From contig JAJQIL010000030.1 in NCBI GenBank assembly GCA_021199235.1, positions 35,296 through 99,295 of the forward strand: a stretch of 64,000 nt of DNA, given 5' to 3'. The notes under the pieces are model-generated. The model had not been told where the DNA came from. It worked only from the letters and a program-made list of their open reading frames with translations, and searched no databases. Source of the stretch: Lachnospiraceae bacterium (GTDB lineage Bacteria; Bacillota; Clostridia; Lachnospirales; Lachnospiraceae). Positions 16,772 through 25,616 of the stretch are shown one piece after another. A program made the position numbers and the translations under genes. Position 1 is the first letter of the stretch; every line of letters begins with the position of its first letter.

Positions 16772-19060
16772 ATGATTCAGTACGACGAAGCACACCACAT
16801 TTTTAAGCTGGATACACCGAATACCAGCTATATATTTGGTTTAACAGATGAGAGCTATCCGGGCCAGATTTATTATGGAAAAAAGATAGAGGATACCGAT
16901 CTCGGCTATCTGCTGCGGGAGGATGAGCGGCCGCAGCCGCCGTCCGTTCTGCGGCGTGAGAAGGCGGGATATTTTGACTTTTACCCGATGGAGTATCCGT
17001 CCGCCGGGATCGGCGATGCCAGAGAGAGCTGCATCGGCATCCACACGATGGATGGGCAGGAAGGACTGGAGCTGCGGTATCGCTCCCATCAGATCTATGC
17101 CGGGAAAAAACCTCTGGAGGGGCTGCCTGCGACCTGGGACGCGGAGCCGGCCGGGACTTCAGAGACAGATCCCGACAGCTCAGATAAGACAACTGACAAA
17201 GAGGTACAGGCCGCAGACTGTAGCTGCAGCACTCTGGAGGTGACGCTGGAGGATGAGGTGACCGGCATTTGGGTGATCCTTTCCTATACGGCGTTTGAGG
17301 ACACGGACGCGATCACAAGAAGTGTCCGCGTGGAAAACAAAGGAGAGCGGAGCATCTACCTGACGAAGGTGCTTTCCGCCTGCCTGCATGTGGAGCAGGA
17401 GAATCTGGAGGTGCTCACTCTGCCGGGTTCCTGGTCCAGAGAGCGGCAGATCCAGCGGCAGAAGCTCGGCTACGGCAGCATTGTGACGGAGTCGATCCGC
17501 GGCATTTCCAGCCACCAGGATCATCCGTTTATGGCTCTCGTCACAGAGAACTGCACGCAGACGACCGGTGATGTCTACGCGGTGAATTTCGTTTATTCGG
17601 GGAATTTTATCGCCAAAGCAATGCGGGATCAGTTTGACCAGACCCGTATGGTGATGGGGATTCATCCGGATCGTTTCTGCTGGAAGCTGGAGTCGGGAGA
17701 AAGCTTTCAGGCGCCGGAGGCGGTGCTGGTCTACTCGGACGAGGGACTTGGAAAGATGACGAGAGCCTTTCACAGCTTATATCGGAACCATCTGATCCGC
17801 GGCTACTGGAAAGACCGGCGGCGTCCGGTGCTGATCAATAACTGGGAAGCCACCTATTTTGATTTTGATACGGAGAAGCTGCTGGCTATCGCACGTGAGG
17901 CGGCGGAGCGCGGGATTGAGATGCTGGTCGTGGACGACGGCTGGTTCGGATATCGGAGCAATGACGACAGCAGCCTTGGCGACTGGCAGGTAAATGAGAA
18001 AAAGCTGCCCGGCGGATTTACTTATCTGGCGCAGGAGGTCAATAAGCTGGGCATGAAGCTGGGCATCTGGCTGGAGCCGGAGATGGTTTCGGAGGATTCC
18101 AACCTTTACCGGGCGCATCCGGACTGGGCGCTGCAGATGAACGGCCGGGAGCCGGGGCAGGCCCGCGCGCAGTATGTGCTGGATCTAAGCCGTCCGGAGG
18201 TTGCGGAGTATGTCTACGGGATGATCCGTGACGTCCTCTCTTCCGCGAATATTGAATATGTAAAATGGGATATGAACCGTCTGCTCTCGGATGTCGGCAA
18301 TCTGACGCTGCCGTCTGACCGGCAGGGGGAGATCATGCACCGCTATATGCTGGCCGTCTACAGTCTGCAGGATCGTCTGACGAAAGATTTTCCGCAGCTG
18401 CTTTTGGAGAACTGCTGCTCCGGCGGCGGACGGTTTGATCCGGGCATGCTTTACTACAGCCCGCAGATCTGGTGCTCGGATGATACGGATGCCATCGAAC
18501 GCCTGTCAATTCAGGAAGGCACGCAGCTGCTCTATCCCCTCTCCTGCATCGGTGCGCATGTATCGATCTGCCCGAATCATGGCACGGGCCGCGTGACACC
18601 GTTTGAGACAAGAGGAGTGGTGGCGCTCTCCGGCACGTTCGGCTATGAACTGGATATTACAAGACTCTCTGATGAGGAGAAAGATCAGATTCCGGGCCAG
18701 GTGGCGCATTATAAGCAATACAGTCATCTGATCCGCAATGGTGAGTATTACCGCATCGCTTCCTGGAGAGAGAATCATTTGTGTGACTGCTTCATGATTG
18801 TCTCGAAGAATCGGGCGGAAGCGCTGTGCACGTATGTTCAGGTACTTTCGCAGATCAACTGCAAGAGCCTCCGTATCCGCCTGCAGGGGCTGGATCCTGA
18901 CGCGTTTTACAGCGTGACAGAGGTGACACTCGCAGCAGGCAGTGAGAATGAAGCGGCCGGGAAGCGATACCAGGGCGCGGCTCTGATGTATGCAGGGATT
19001 CTGATGCCGCGGGTGATGGGAGATTTTAAAGCCCGGCTGCTTTATATAAAGAGAATCTGA
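16772..19060 (+). CDS. GH36 alpha-galactosidase (first copy)
   Basis: The enzyme removes alpha-1,6-galactose from raffinose-type or galactomannan oligosaccharides. The start is MIQYDEAHH at 16772 behind GGGGAGAATAGC; the track start has no RBS. The 762 residues have the GH36 layout: N-terminal beta-supersandwich, barrel and C-terminal sheet. The nucleophile Asp is in EYVKWDMNRLLSD, the acid/base Asp in IWCSDDTDAIERL, and WLEPEMVSEDS is conserved. No signal peptide is present, so it is cytoplasmic. An insertion near residues 125-150 (SETDPDSSDKTTDKEVQAAD, then CSCS) is hydrophilic. The second copy has an insertion at the matching place. Confidence 0.93.
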   Translation: MIQYDEAHHIFKLDTPNTSYIFGLTDESYPGQIYYGKKIEDTDLGYLLREDERPQPPSVLRREKAGYFDFYPMEYPSAGIGDARESCIGIHTMDGQEGLELRYRSHQIYAGKKPLEGLPATWDAEPAGTSETDPDSSDKTTDKEVQAADCSCSTLEVTLEDEVTGIWVILSYTAFEDTDAITRSVRVENKGERSIYLTKVLSACLHVEQENLEVLTLPGSWSRERQIQRQKLGYGSIVTESIRGISSHQDHPFMALVTENCTQTTGDVYAVNFVYSGNFIAKAMRDQFDQTRMVMGIHPDRFCWKLESGESFQAPEAVLVYSDEGLGKMTRAFHSLYRNHLIRGYWKDRRRPVLINNWEATYFDFDTEKLLAIAREAAERGIEMLVVDDGWFGYRSNDDSSLGDWQVNEKKLPGGFTYLAQEVNKLGMKLGIWLEPEMVSEDSNLYRAHPDWALQMNGREPGQARAQYVLDLSRPEVAEYVYGMIRDVLSSANIEYVKWDMNRLLSDVGNLTLPSDRQGEIMHRYMLAVYSLQDRLTKDFPQLLLENCCSGGGRFDPGMLYYSPQIWCSDDTDAIERLSIQEGTQLLYPLSCIGAHVSICPNHGTGRVTPFETRGVVALSGTFGYELDITRLSDEEKDQIPGQVAHYKQYSHLIRNGEYYRIASWRENHLCDCFMIVSKNRAEALCTYVQVLSQINCKSLRIRLQGLDPDAFYSVTEVTLAAGSENEAAGKRYQGAALMYAGILMPRVMGDFKARLLYIKRI

Positions 19061-19186
19061 ATTACCTTATAAAAACAATCACATTTGTGTTACAAGTATG
19101 ATACAGTCATTTGTCGGTTTCCATGAAAAACTGTTTCAGATGGCTGTATCTTTTTGAAAAAAACAGGATTTTATGCGGAAACTCTA

Positions 19187-19215
19187 TTGACAAATGCAGA
19201 GAGTGTTGTTATAGT
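19187..19215 (+). promoter_or_regulatory. strong promoter of the DUF2325-flavodoxin operon
   Basis: TTGACA and TATAGT are separated by 17 nt. Confidence 0.85.
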
Positions 19216-19216
19216 A

Positions 19217-19260
19217 GTTAGCAAGAACTAACAGCAAAAAGATTAGACTAACTTGCAGAG
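19217..19260. promoter_or_regulatory. candidate operator with repeated CTAAC half-sites
   Basis: GTTAG-CAAGAA-CTAAC is an inverted repeat just downstream of the -10, and two more ACTAAC copies follow (near 19250 and 19340). The half-sites loosely recall DtxR-type metalloregulator sites, which would suit an iron-linked flavodoxin operon. The regulator is inferred only. Confidence 0.5.
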
Positions 19261-19294
19261 CAATGGTTTTGATACAATGCGCGAATGTTCATCT

Positions 19295-19317
19295 GGCGCT
19301 CAAAAGAGCGCCTTTTT
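19295..19317 (+). terminator. leader terminator before the DUF2325 gene
   Basis: GGCGCTC-AAAA-GAGCGCC is followed by TTTTT. It lies between the promoter and the first gene, so it can attenuate the operon or end a short leader RNA of about 100 nt. Confidence 0.75.
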
Positions 19318-19356
19318 AAGGGAGAAAGGTTAGAGTATACTAACTGGGAGGCTCAT

Positions 19357-19638
19357 ATGAGTGTAGTGATTATAGGCGGTAACGAAGGAATGGTATGTCA
19401 GTACGAAGGAATCTGTAAGGACTACGGCTGTAAGGCAAAGGTTTTCGCGAAGGAAAACGGCGCGATCCGCAAAAAGCTCGGCAATCCGGATATGTTTATT
19501 TTGTTTGTAAACACGGTATCCCATAAGATGGTGAAAAGTACGCTTCAGGAAGCGAAGCGAAACAAAATCCCGGTGCTTCGCTGCCATTCAAGCAGTGCGT
19601 CGGCGCTGCAGGATCTGCTCAGTGAACATATCGCGTGA
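19357..19638 (+). CDS. DUF2325 protein
   Basis: The 93-residue start MSVVIIGGNEGM at 19357 has GGGAGG upstream; the track start lies before the leader terminator. The fold looks like a small Rossmann-type unit (VVIIGGNEGM, DMFILFVNTVSHKMV, IPVLRCHSSSASAL). DUF2325 proteins have no settled function and often sit next to DUF3793 and flavodoxin genes in Clostridia, as here. A role in metal or redox homeostasis is an inference from this context. Confidence 0.75.
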   Translation: MSVVIIGGNEGMVCQYEGICKDYGCKAKVFAKENGAIRKKLGNPDMFILFVNTVSHKMVKSTLQEAKRNKIPVLRCHSSSASALQDLLSEHIA

Positions 19639-19781
19639 GAGGATGCTTGTACTCCGGCACGGATAAAATATGAAATTATGCAGATGATAAGAGCAGCAGA
19701 TGGTCGGGAAAAAGCAAAACGGACAGAGCAGTTATGACGGTGGGAAGGTACGATGATCTTTAGAGACGGAGGCTGAAATCT

Positions 19782-20372
19782 ATGGGAACGGAAGCAATCG
19801 GATATGCGCTCGGACAGCAGTGCGCGCCGGTGATAACCGGTGTCAAGCCGTCCAATCTTCTGATCGTGGAAAAAGGAAATCAGAATGGGTTAAGGCATGT
19901 GCTGAAAGGGACAGAGCTTTGTGTGCATCTTTTGCATTCCTCGGCGATAAAGGATTACTGGTTTTTATATGATCCGGACGCGCTGCGGGAGGTTCTGGCG
20001 GAACCGGAGAAAGGACAGTATCTGAAGGAATGCGGATATGCGGCGGACGACATGGGCAGAGTGCTTGAACGGCTGGCGGAACGTTTCCGGAATTACAAGC
20101 GGGGCGCCGATGCGTTTCCACATGAGATGGGAGTTCTTTTTGGGTATCCGCTGAACGATGTGAAGGGATTTATTGAGAATGGCGGTCAGAATTTTAAACG
20201 ATCCGGTTATTGGAAGGTGTATGATGATGTGGCCTATGCGGACCGGATCTTTAACCTGTATGAGTCCGCCAAAAAGACAGCTCTGCAGCTTTGCGGCCGG
20301 GGATGGCGCATAGCCGATATCTGGAAATGTTTTCACACGGCGGAGCTTCGTTGGGAACCGGATCCGGTCTGA
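19782..20372 (+). CDS. DUF3793 protein
   Basis: This 196-residue soluble protein starts at an ATG behind GACGGAGGC. Blocks such as CAPVITGVKPSNLL, HEMGVLFGYPLNDVKGFIENGG and GYWKVYDD match DUF3793 from recall. The function is unknown. It sits between DUF2325 and flavodoxin genes with short gaps, so it probably shares their promoter and leader control. Confidence 0.75.
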   Translation: MGTEAIGYALGQQCAPVITGVKPSNLLIVEKGNQNGLRHVLKGTELCVHLLHSSAIKDYWFLYDPDALREVLAEPEKGQYLKECGYAADDMGRVLERLAERFRNYKRGADAFPHEMGVLFGYPLNDVKGFIENGGQNFKRSGYWKVYDDVAYADRIFNLYESAKKTALQLCGRGWRIADIWKCFHTAELRWEPDPV

Positions 20373-20424
20373 GAGGCGGGGACGCCGATGGACAGAAAAA
20401 CGAGACTGGTAGTTCATGGCTTTG

Positions 20425-20444
20425 ACAGTTCATCTGAACTGTCT
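20425..20444. promoter_or_regulatory. palindrome upstream of flavodoxin
   Basis: GACAGTTCA-TC-TGAACTGTC is a perfect palindrome, preceded by TT (making TTGACA) and followed by TATAAA. It could be an operator over an internal promoter, though the spacing is not ideal. Confidence 0.45.
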
Positions 20445-20481
20445 GGGCTGACTATAAATTTTTTATTGGAGGATAGAAGAA

Positions 20482-20904
20482 ATGGCAGAATTAAAAGTAG
20501 TATTCTGGAGCGGCTCGGGCAATACGGAATCCATGGCGGAAGCCATTGTAAAGGGGGCTAAGGAGGCAAAGGCAGTTTCCATGGAGGACATCACACCGGC
20601 GGATCTGGCGGACGAAAAGGTCTTTGCGCTCGGCTGCCCGGCGATGGGGGATGAGGAACTGGAAGAGACGATCGTCGAGCCGTTTGTGGCGGAGCTGGAG
20701 AAGAATGTGGCGGGAAAAACAATCGGCCTGTTTGGCTCTTATGGCTGGGGAGACGGAGAGTGGATGCGCCTCTGGGTGGAGCGTATGCAGAAAGCCGGCG
20801 CCACGGTCGTGGACGGAGAAGGCGTGATCTGCGCGGATGCTCCGGATGATGAGGCGGAACAGGTACTCGCCGCGCTGGGCGCGAAGCTTTCCGAAATGCT
20901 TTAA
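20482..20904 (+). CDS. short-chain flavodoxin
   Basis: This 140-residue FMN-binding electron carrier replaces ferredoxin when iron is short. The phosphate loop SGSGNTESMA near residue 11 and the later FGSYGWGDGEWM segment are classical flavodoxin features. The start follows GGAGG. The acidic C-terminal half suits electron transfer partners. The operon with DUF2325 and DUF3793 suggests co-regulation, possibly by iron. Confidence 0.93.
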   Translation: MAELKVVFWSGSGNTESMAEAIVKGAKEAKAVSMEDITPADLADEKVFALGCPAMGDEELEETIVEPFVAELEKNVAGKTIGLFGSYGWGDGEWMRLWVERMQKAGATVVDGEGVICADAPDDEAEQVLAALGAKLSEML

Positions 20905-20937
20905 GGCGGGGCGGTTTTAACCGGAAAGACTCCTTAT

Positions 20938-20955
20938 GCAGCTTAAAGCTGCGCG
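20938..20955. repeat. short hairpin GCAGC-TTAAA-GCTGC
   Basis: A member of the short intergenic hairpin class, located after the flavodoxin gene. Similar hairpins CCAGC-TTAC-GCTGG and GAGCAGGG/CCCTGCTC follow at about 21046-21100. Confidence 0.6.
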
Positions 20956-20975
20956 AACGATAACTGTATGCATAG

Positions 20976-21013
20976 AAAAAGACGCGCTGTCCTTTTGGAC
21001 AGCGCGTCTTTTT
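20976..21013. terminator. bidirectional terminator, 17-bp stem
   Basis: AAAAAGACGCGCTGTCC and its exact complement surround TTTT. The A and T tracts serve both the flavodoxin operon and cspA. Confidence 0.9.
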
Positions 21014-21113
21014 CCATGCACAGATGCGCGCAAAGAAATCCTCCAGCTTACGCTGGACGCGCATCGCGCAGGCGAGCAGGGAAAAACGCCCTGCTCGATT
21101 GGCGAACATATTC

Positions 21114-21314
21114 TTAAAGCTTTACCACGTTAGCAGCCTGCATTCCGCGAGCGCCTTCTGTCAAATCATAAGAAACTGCCTGGCCTTCTTCGAGGGTCTT
21201 AAAGCCTTCGCCCTGGATTGCAGAAAAATGTACGAATACATCAGAACCGTTCTCACCGGTAATAAAGCCATAACCTTTTTCTGCGTTGAACCATTTTACT
21301 GTACCCTTATTCAT
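21114..21314 (-). CDS. cspA: cold-shock protein
   Basis: This 66-residue single cold-shock domain binds single-stranded nucleic acid. RNP1-type [12 protein letters not shown] and RNP2-type VFVHFSAI are both present. The start MNKGTV at 21314 lies behind AGGAGG; the track adds an 18-residue tail from the leader. A strong promoter and a long leader hairpin lie upstream, which is typical for temperature-sensitive csp mRNAs. Confidence 0.95.
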   Translation of the reverse strand: MNKGTVKWFNAEKGYGFITGENGSDVFVHFSAIQGEGFKTLEEGQAVSYDLTEGARGMQAANVVKL

Positions 21315-21356
21315 GATGGTACCTCCTAAAAATATTGCTTTGAACATGTAACCGGA

Positions 21357-21427
21357 AAAAAATTTCACTAACTGTTATAGACTACAAGGGGTTTCATTTC
21401 ATAATCTATAAAAGTTAGTGAAATTTT
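21357..21427 (-). promoter_or_regulatory. cspA leader hairpin
   Basis: AAATTTCACTAACT with TTATAGA pairs with TCTATAA and AGTTAGTGAAATTT, a stem of about 21 bp with one mismatch and a 20-nt loop. It lies in the leader between promoter and gene and may control mRNA folding with temperature. Confidence 0.7.
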
Positions 21428-21453
21428 ATCCTGTCAATCCTTTAGCACTGCTC

Positions 21454-21481
21454 ATTATAGCACAATATGAGGTGCTGTCAA
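21454..21481 (-). promoter_or_regulatory. cspA promoter
   Basis: On the minus strand, TTGACA and a perfect TATAAT are separated by 16 nt. The leader would be about 130 nt. Confidence 0.9.
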
Positions 21482-21499
21482 GCCAAAAGACAGAAAATT

Positions 21500-22840
21500 T
21501 TATTCTGTCTCATCTTCGTCCGCTGCTTCTGTATCTTCTTCGATGCTCTCTTCTTCAGCGCTCTCATCTTCGGCATCCATTTCTTCCAGGTCTTCTTCAT
21601 CGAAAGCTTCATCATCGAGATCTTCCGCTTCCTCATCGGTCAGCACCATCTCATCATAGGAAGCAGTGGTGATATTGGCAGTGCTGTAGAGAAGCTCTGT
21701 AGCCTGGGATTCGTACAGACTCCATACGAGATAAGAGCGGACCATGTCGGCTTCAAAATCCGCGGCGGAATCATAACCGTAATATTCGGCATATTCCTCT
21801 ACGTAGGCAACATAATCTTCTTCAGTCACCTCAATGTCATTTTCCTCGCAGATATAGCTGACCAGCAGACGGCGCTCAGCCATATCCTCAACCTCTTCTT
21901 CGAACTCCTCCTGCGTCATTTCAAAATCTTCGTACAGTTTCTCCAGGATCTTTTCCTCGTACTCCTCCTGTGTGATCTCCTGTGCTTCGAGCTCTTCATC
22001 CTCCTCATCGGTATCAAGGAAGAACACATAGCTTTCGATGTTTTCCTCGTAGCAGGCGTCGTACAGATCGTCGGGAATTTCAGAAACCTCGCATTCCGCG
22101 AGCGCGGCCGTGATCAGTTCTTCCAGAACATCCGCATAGGTGTATTCCTCGTATTCCGCCACCAGTTCCTCGCGTACTGCCTCCTCGTATTCTTCCATGG
22201 TGGAATAGTCGGTATTCTCCGCTACAAAATCATCGTCGTATTCCGGCGTGGACACTTCACAGATACTGTCTATGTAGGCTTCAAAATCGACGGTCTGACC
22301 GACCCAGGTATCGTCAATCAGCATTTCTTCCGCATCTGCCGCATCAAATGTGATGCTGAATTTTATCACATCCGCAGCTGACGCACCGATCAGAGCCTCA
22401 TCAAATTCTTCTCCGTAATCTGCGTCGCCGAGATAAAAATAAGTTTCTTCGGAATCGGCATCATCGGAACCTTCGACAGACGAAATCAGTGTCAGGTAAA
22501 CCGTATCGCCGTATTCGGCAGCCCGATCCACAACAGTTTCTTCAATATACATATCGAGTTCAGAGTCGATCTCTTCCTGAACGTCTTCATCCGTGATTGT
22601 ATAGGTGTACTGCGTCACCTCCAGACCATCCAGATTGCCGACGGTGATATACTCTGACGCGTTTTCCACCAGATAATCTGACGGAGTGATTGCCGCAAGC
22701 TCTCCCTCTTCGGTCGCGGCTTCCGTTTCTGTTTCAGCGGGCGCTTCCGTCTCCGTAGTCTCTGAGCTGCCATTGCCGCAGGCAGAGAGCATCAGTGCTG
22801 CGGTCAGACCCATGAGGATCAGAAATGATTTTCGCTTCAT
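21500..22840 (-). CDS. trigger factor-like FKBP-domain lipoprotein
   Basis: The 446-residue chain has a clear lipoprotein signal, MKRKSFLILMGLTAALMLSACGNG, so it is anchored outside the membrane. After a Thr/Glu linker, residues 60-200 or so contain ITDEDVQEEID, then an FKBP-like segment (EYGDTVYLTLISSVEG, IGASAADVIKFSITF). A helical region like the trigger factor C-terminal domain follows. The last 60 residues are almost all Glu, Asp and Ala. The likely role is folding of exported proteins. Active-site residues for isomerase activity are not evident, so a chaperone role is as likely. It is transcribed towards cspA. Confidence 0.78.
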   Translation of the reverse strand: MKRKSFLILMGLTAALMLSACGNGSSETTETEAPAETETEAATEEGELAAITPSDYLVENASEYITVGNLDGLEVTQYTYTITDEDVQEEIDSELDMYIEETVVDRAAEYGDTVYLTLISSVEGSDDADSEETYFYLGDADYGEEFDEALIGASAADVIKFSITFDAADAEEMLIDDTWVGQTVDFEAYIDSICEVSTPEYDDDFVAENTDYSTMEEYEEAVREELVAEYEEYTYADVLEELITAALAECEVSEIPDDLYDACYEENIESYVFFLDTDEEDEELEAQEITQEEYEEKILEKLYEDFEMTQEEFEEEVEDMAERRLLVSYICEENDIEVTEEDYVAYVEEYAEYYGYDSAADFEADMVRSYLVWSLYESQATELLYSTANITTASYDEMVLTDEEAEDLDDEAFDEEDLEEMDAEDESAEEESIEEDTEAADEDETE

Positions 22841-23118
22841 AATTTTATATTCCCCTTTTCTATTTATGATTGTAACTGTACTGTGCCTTCAACAGGTATA
22901 TCAGGCAATTGTTTTTATGATCAGTACCGGGCTGTGATGAATACTTAAATGTCGGTATGATACAATTATTACAGGTACTATAACATTGAAATTCGGCAAA
23001 GTAAACAACATTTCCGGAAGAGACACACTTTTTTCACTTTTGACTTTTCAGAAAAAAAGGGTTGTGATAAGATAGGAAAGAAAATGAAAAGATCGTGACG
23101 GCAAAAACAGGAGGCAGC

Positions 23119-24450
23119 ATGGCGTTTATTGAGATTCCCCCAAAAGCGGGGCGGATTCTTCGAATTTTACATGAAAACGGATATGAGGCGTATGTGGTAG
23201 GCGGCTGCGTGCGGGATTCTCTGCTCGGAAGAAAGCCTCAGGACTGGGACATTACGACTTCTGCATCGCCTGCGCAGGTAAAACAGCTGTTTGCGCATAC
23301 GGTGGATACGGGCATTCAGCACGGCACAGTGACGGTCCTTGAGGACCATGAGGGATTTGAGGTCACGACCTATCGGATCGACGGCGACTATGAGGACGGG
23401 AGACACCCGAAGCAGGTGACATTTACGTCCAGTCTTACGGAAGATTTAAAAAGACGTGATTTTACGATCAACGCGATGGCATATTCGCCGGAGAGCGGAC
23501 TTGTGGACGAGTTCGGCGGGATGAAGGATCTGAAAGAGCGGATGATCCGCTGTGTGGGCCGTCCTCAGGAACGCTTCGGAGAGGATGCGCTGCGGATGCT
23601 CCGGGCGGTACGCTTTGCCGCACAGCTCGGATTTGAACTGGCGGACGGCGTCAAAGGCGCGATTCATGAGATGGCGGAGAATCTGCGGCTGGTGAGTGCG
23701 GAGCGGATTCAGACGGAGCTTGTCAAGCTGGTGGTTTCGCCGAGACCGCACTGGCTGCGGCTGGCGTATGAGTGCGGGATTACGGCTGTGATCCTGCCGG
23801 AATTTGACCGGATCATGGTGCAGAGGCAGAACAATCCGCATCACGCGTACACGACCGGAGAGCATACCCTTGTTGCTATGCAGAACATTCCGGCGGACAG
23901 GGTACTGCGGCTGACCATGCTGTTTCACGATATGGGCAAGCCGGAGGTATTTGAGACGGATGAGGCCGGGATTGACCATTTTCACGGACACGCGGCGTAC
24001 AGTGAGGTGAAAGCAAGGGAGATCATGCGCCGTCTGAAGTTTGACAATGAGACGACGCGGCAGGTCTGCACACTGGTGCGCTGCCATTCGCGTTATCCGA
24101 AGCTGGGGGCATATGATGTGCGCCTTTCTGCTTATGAGATCGGCGGACGGGAACTGTTTGAACAGTTTCTTCTTGTGAAACGGGCGGATATCCTGGCGCA
24201 GCATCCGGACGTGATCGGGCAGAAGCTGGATTATCTGAGGGAAGTGGAGCGTATCTGGCAGGATGTGAAGGATCATGAGGACTGCCTGTCGCTTGGCGAG
24301 CTGGCAATCTCGGGAAGAGATCTGATCGCGGACGGAAGGAAGCCGGGCCCCGGGATCGGGGAGACATTACACGCGCTTCTGATGGAAGTGCTGCGATACC
24401 CTGAGCGGAATACGAAAGAATATCTGCTGGCCATGAGTCGGGAGCGGTGA
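23119..24450 (+). CDS. cca: CCA tRNA nucleotidyltransferase
   Basis: The enzyme adds CCA to tRNA 3' ends. The start MAFIEIPPK at 23119 follows ACAGGAGGCAGC. The nucleotidyltransferase motif GGCVRDSLLGRKPQDWD and the RRDFTINAMAY block are present. A C-terminal HD domain follows (MLFHDMGKP), as in many class II enzymes. The length of 443 residues is normal. It is read away from the lipoprotein gene. Confidence 0.95.
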   Translation: MAFIEIPPKAGRILRILHENGYEAYVVGGCVRDSLLGRKPQDWDITTSASPAQVKQLFAHTVDTGIQHGTVTVLEDHEGFEVTTYRIDGDYEDGRHPKQVTFTSSLTEDLKRRDFTINAMAYSPESGLVDEFGGMKDLKERMIRCVGRPQERFGEDALRMLRAVRFAAQLGFELADGVKGAIHEMAENLRLVSAERIQTELVKLVVSPRPHWLRLAYECGITAVILPEFDRIMVQRQNNPHHAYTTGEHTLVAMQNIPADRVLRLTMLFHDMGKPEVFETDEAGIDHFHGHAAYSEVKAREIMRRLKFDNETTRQVCTLVRCHSRYPKLGAYDVRLSAYEIGGRELFEQFLLVKRADILAQHPDVIGQKLDYLREVERIWQDVKDHEDCLSLGELAISGRDLIADGRKPGPGIGETLHALLMEVLRYPERNTKEYLLAMSRER

Positions 24451-24451
24451 T

Positions 24452-24517
24452 ACGCATGGATGTGAAAGATATTTTATGACATGCACGGGTGTGAAAGATA
24501 TTTTATGATACGCACGG
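24452..24517. repeat. 30-nt tandem repeat after cca
   Basis: Two copies of a unit containing TGTGAAAGATATTTTATGA follow the cca stop directly, with a partial third copy (ACGCACGG). They look like a short local duplication without coding content. Confidence 0.75.
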
Positions 24518-24603
24518 AACACAGGACGTGCTTTCCGGGGAAAACGTGCGGTGAGAGATTAAAACAGGAATAGAGAAAAGGAATAGAGGAAAGAGGAGAC
24601 AAC

Positions 24604-25590
24604 ATGAAAAAGACATCGGTGCGCAGTTCTCTGACTTTATTGTTGACTGCGATGATCTGGGGCGTGGCGTTTGTGGCACAGAGCGTCGGCATGGATTATG
24701 TAGAGCCGTTTACATTCAGTTTTACGCGCTGCATCTTAGGCGGACTGGTGCTGATCCCGTGCATCGCGCTGATGGACCGGCAGAAGACGCGGCAGGAGCG
24801 GGAACAGATAAAAGCGAACCGTCGTACACTTCTGGATGGAGAGCCGCGCCGTTCAGAATTGCCTGACGGCAATGGCGCGGCCTGCGTCCGGCATGAAAGG
24901 CGATGCCGGACAATGGTCGGCGGTGTCTGCTGCGGCATTGCCCTCTGCGTGGCTTCGAATCTGCAGCAGATCGGGATTCAGTATACGACCGTCGGCAAGG
25001 CCGGATTCATCACGGCTCTGTATATTGTGCTGGTGCCGGTGATTGAGATTTTCCTTGGGAAAAAATCGGGTATCAGGACCTGGATCAGCGTCGTGATCGC
25101 GGTGGCGGGACTTTATCTGCTGTGCATCACGGACGGTTTTTCCATAGGCACCGGCGACATATTGATTCTTCTGTGCGCGCTTGCATTTTCTGTACATATT
25201 TTGATCATTGATTATTTTTCCCCGAAGGTAGACGGGGTGCGCATGTCATGCATACAGTTTTTTGTCTGCGGAATTCTTTCCGGGATAGCGATGCTGATCT
25301 TTGAGACGCCGTCCGTCAGTGCGGTCATACAGGCCTGGCTGCCCATCGGCTATGCCGGCATCCTCTCCTGCGGCGTGGCGTACACCCTTCAGATCATCGG
25401 CCAGAAAGGGACGGATCCGACCGTCGCTTCTCTGATCCTCAGCCTGGAGTCGGTGGTCTCCGTGCTCTCCGGCTGGCTGATCCTGCACCAGAGCTTAAGC
25501 AGAAAAGAGCTTCTGGGCTGTGTGCTGATGTTCCTGGCGATCATTCTGGTGCAGCTGCCGCAGAAGGAGACAGAACCACAGGCAGAATAA
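24604..25590 (+). CDS. EamA-family DMT transporter (first)
   Basis: The protein has 328 residues and about ten TM helices in two EamA repeats. The first is seen in MIWGVAFVAQSVGMDYVEPFTFSFTR, the second in GTGDILILLCALAFSVHILII and near PTVASLILSLESVVSVLSG. A hydrophilic insert of about 45 residues lies between TM2 and TM3 (RQKTRQEREQIKANRR, GEPRRSELPDGNG); I do not expect this in the family. The substrate is unknown. The ATG follows AGAGGAGAC. A second family member follows after 26 nt. Confidence 0.85.
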   Translation: MKKTSVRSSLTLLLTAMIWGVAFVAQSVGMDYVEPFTFSFTRCILGGLVLIPCIALMDRQKTRQEREQIKANRRTLLDGEPRRSELPDGNGAACVRHERRCRTMVGGVCCGIALCVASNLQQIGIQYTTVGKAGFITALYIVLVPVIEIFLGKKSGIRTWISVVIAVAGLYLLCITDGFSIGTGDILILLCALAFSVHILIIDYFSPKVDGVRMSCIQFFVCGILSGIAMLIFETPSVSAVIQAWLPIGYAGILSCGVAYTLQIIGQKGTDPTVASLILSLESVVSVLSGWLILHQSLSRKELLGCVLMFLAIILVQLPQKETEPQAE

Positions 25591-25616
25591 CGATGACGGA
25601 AAGGGGCAATCCCGAC

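Noticed and set aside
21467-22381. 304-residue plus-strand ORF with hydrophobic composition
   Set aside because: It is antisense to the very acidic lipoprotein gene. GAA/GAG codons read backwards give Phe and Leu, which mimics a membrane protein.
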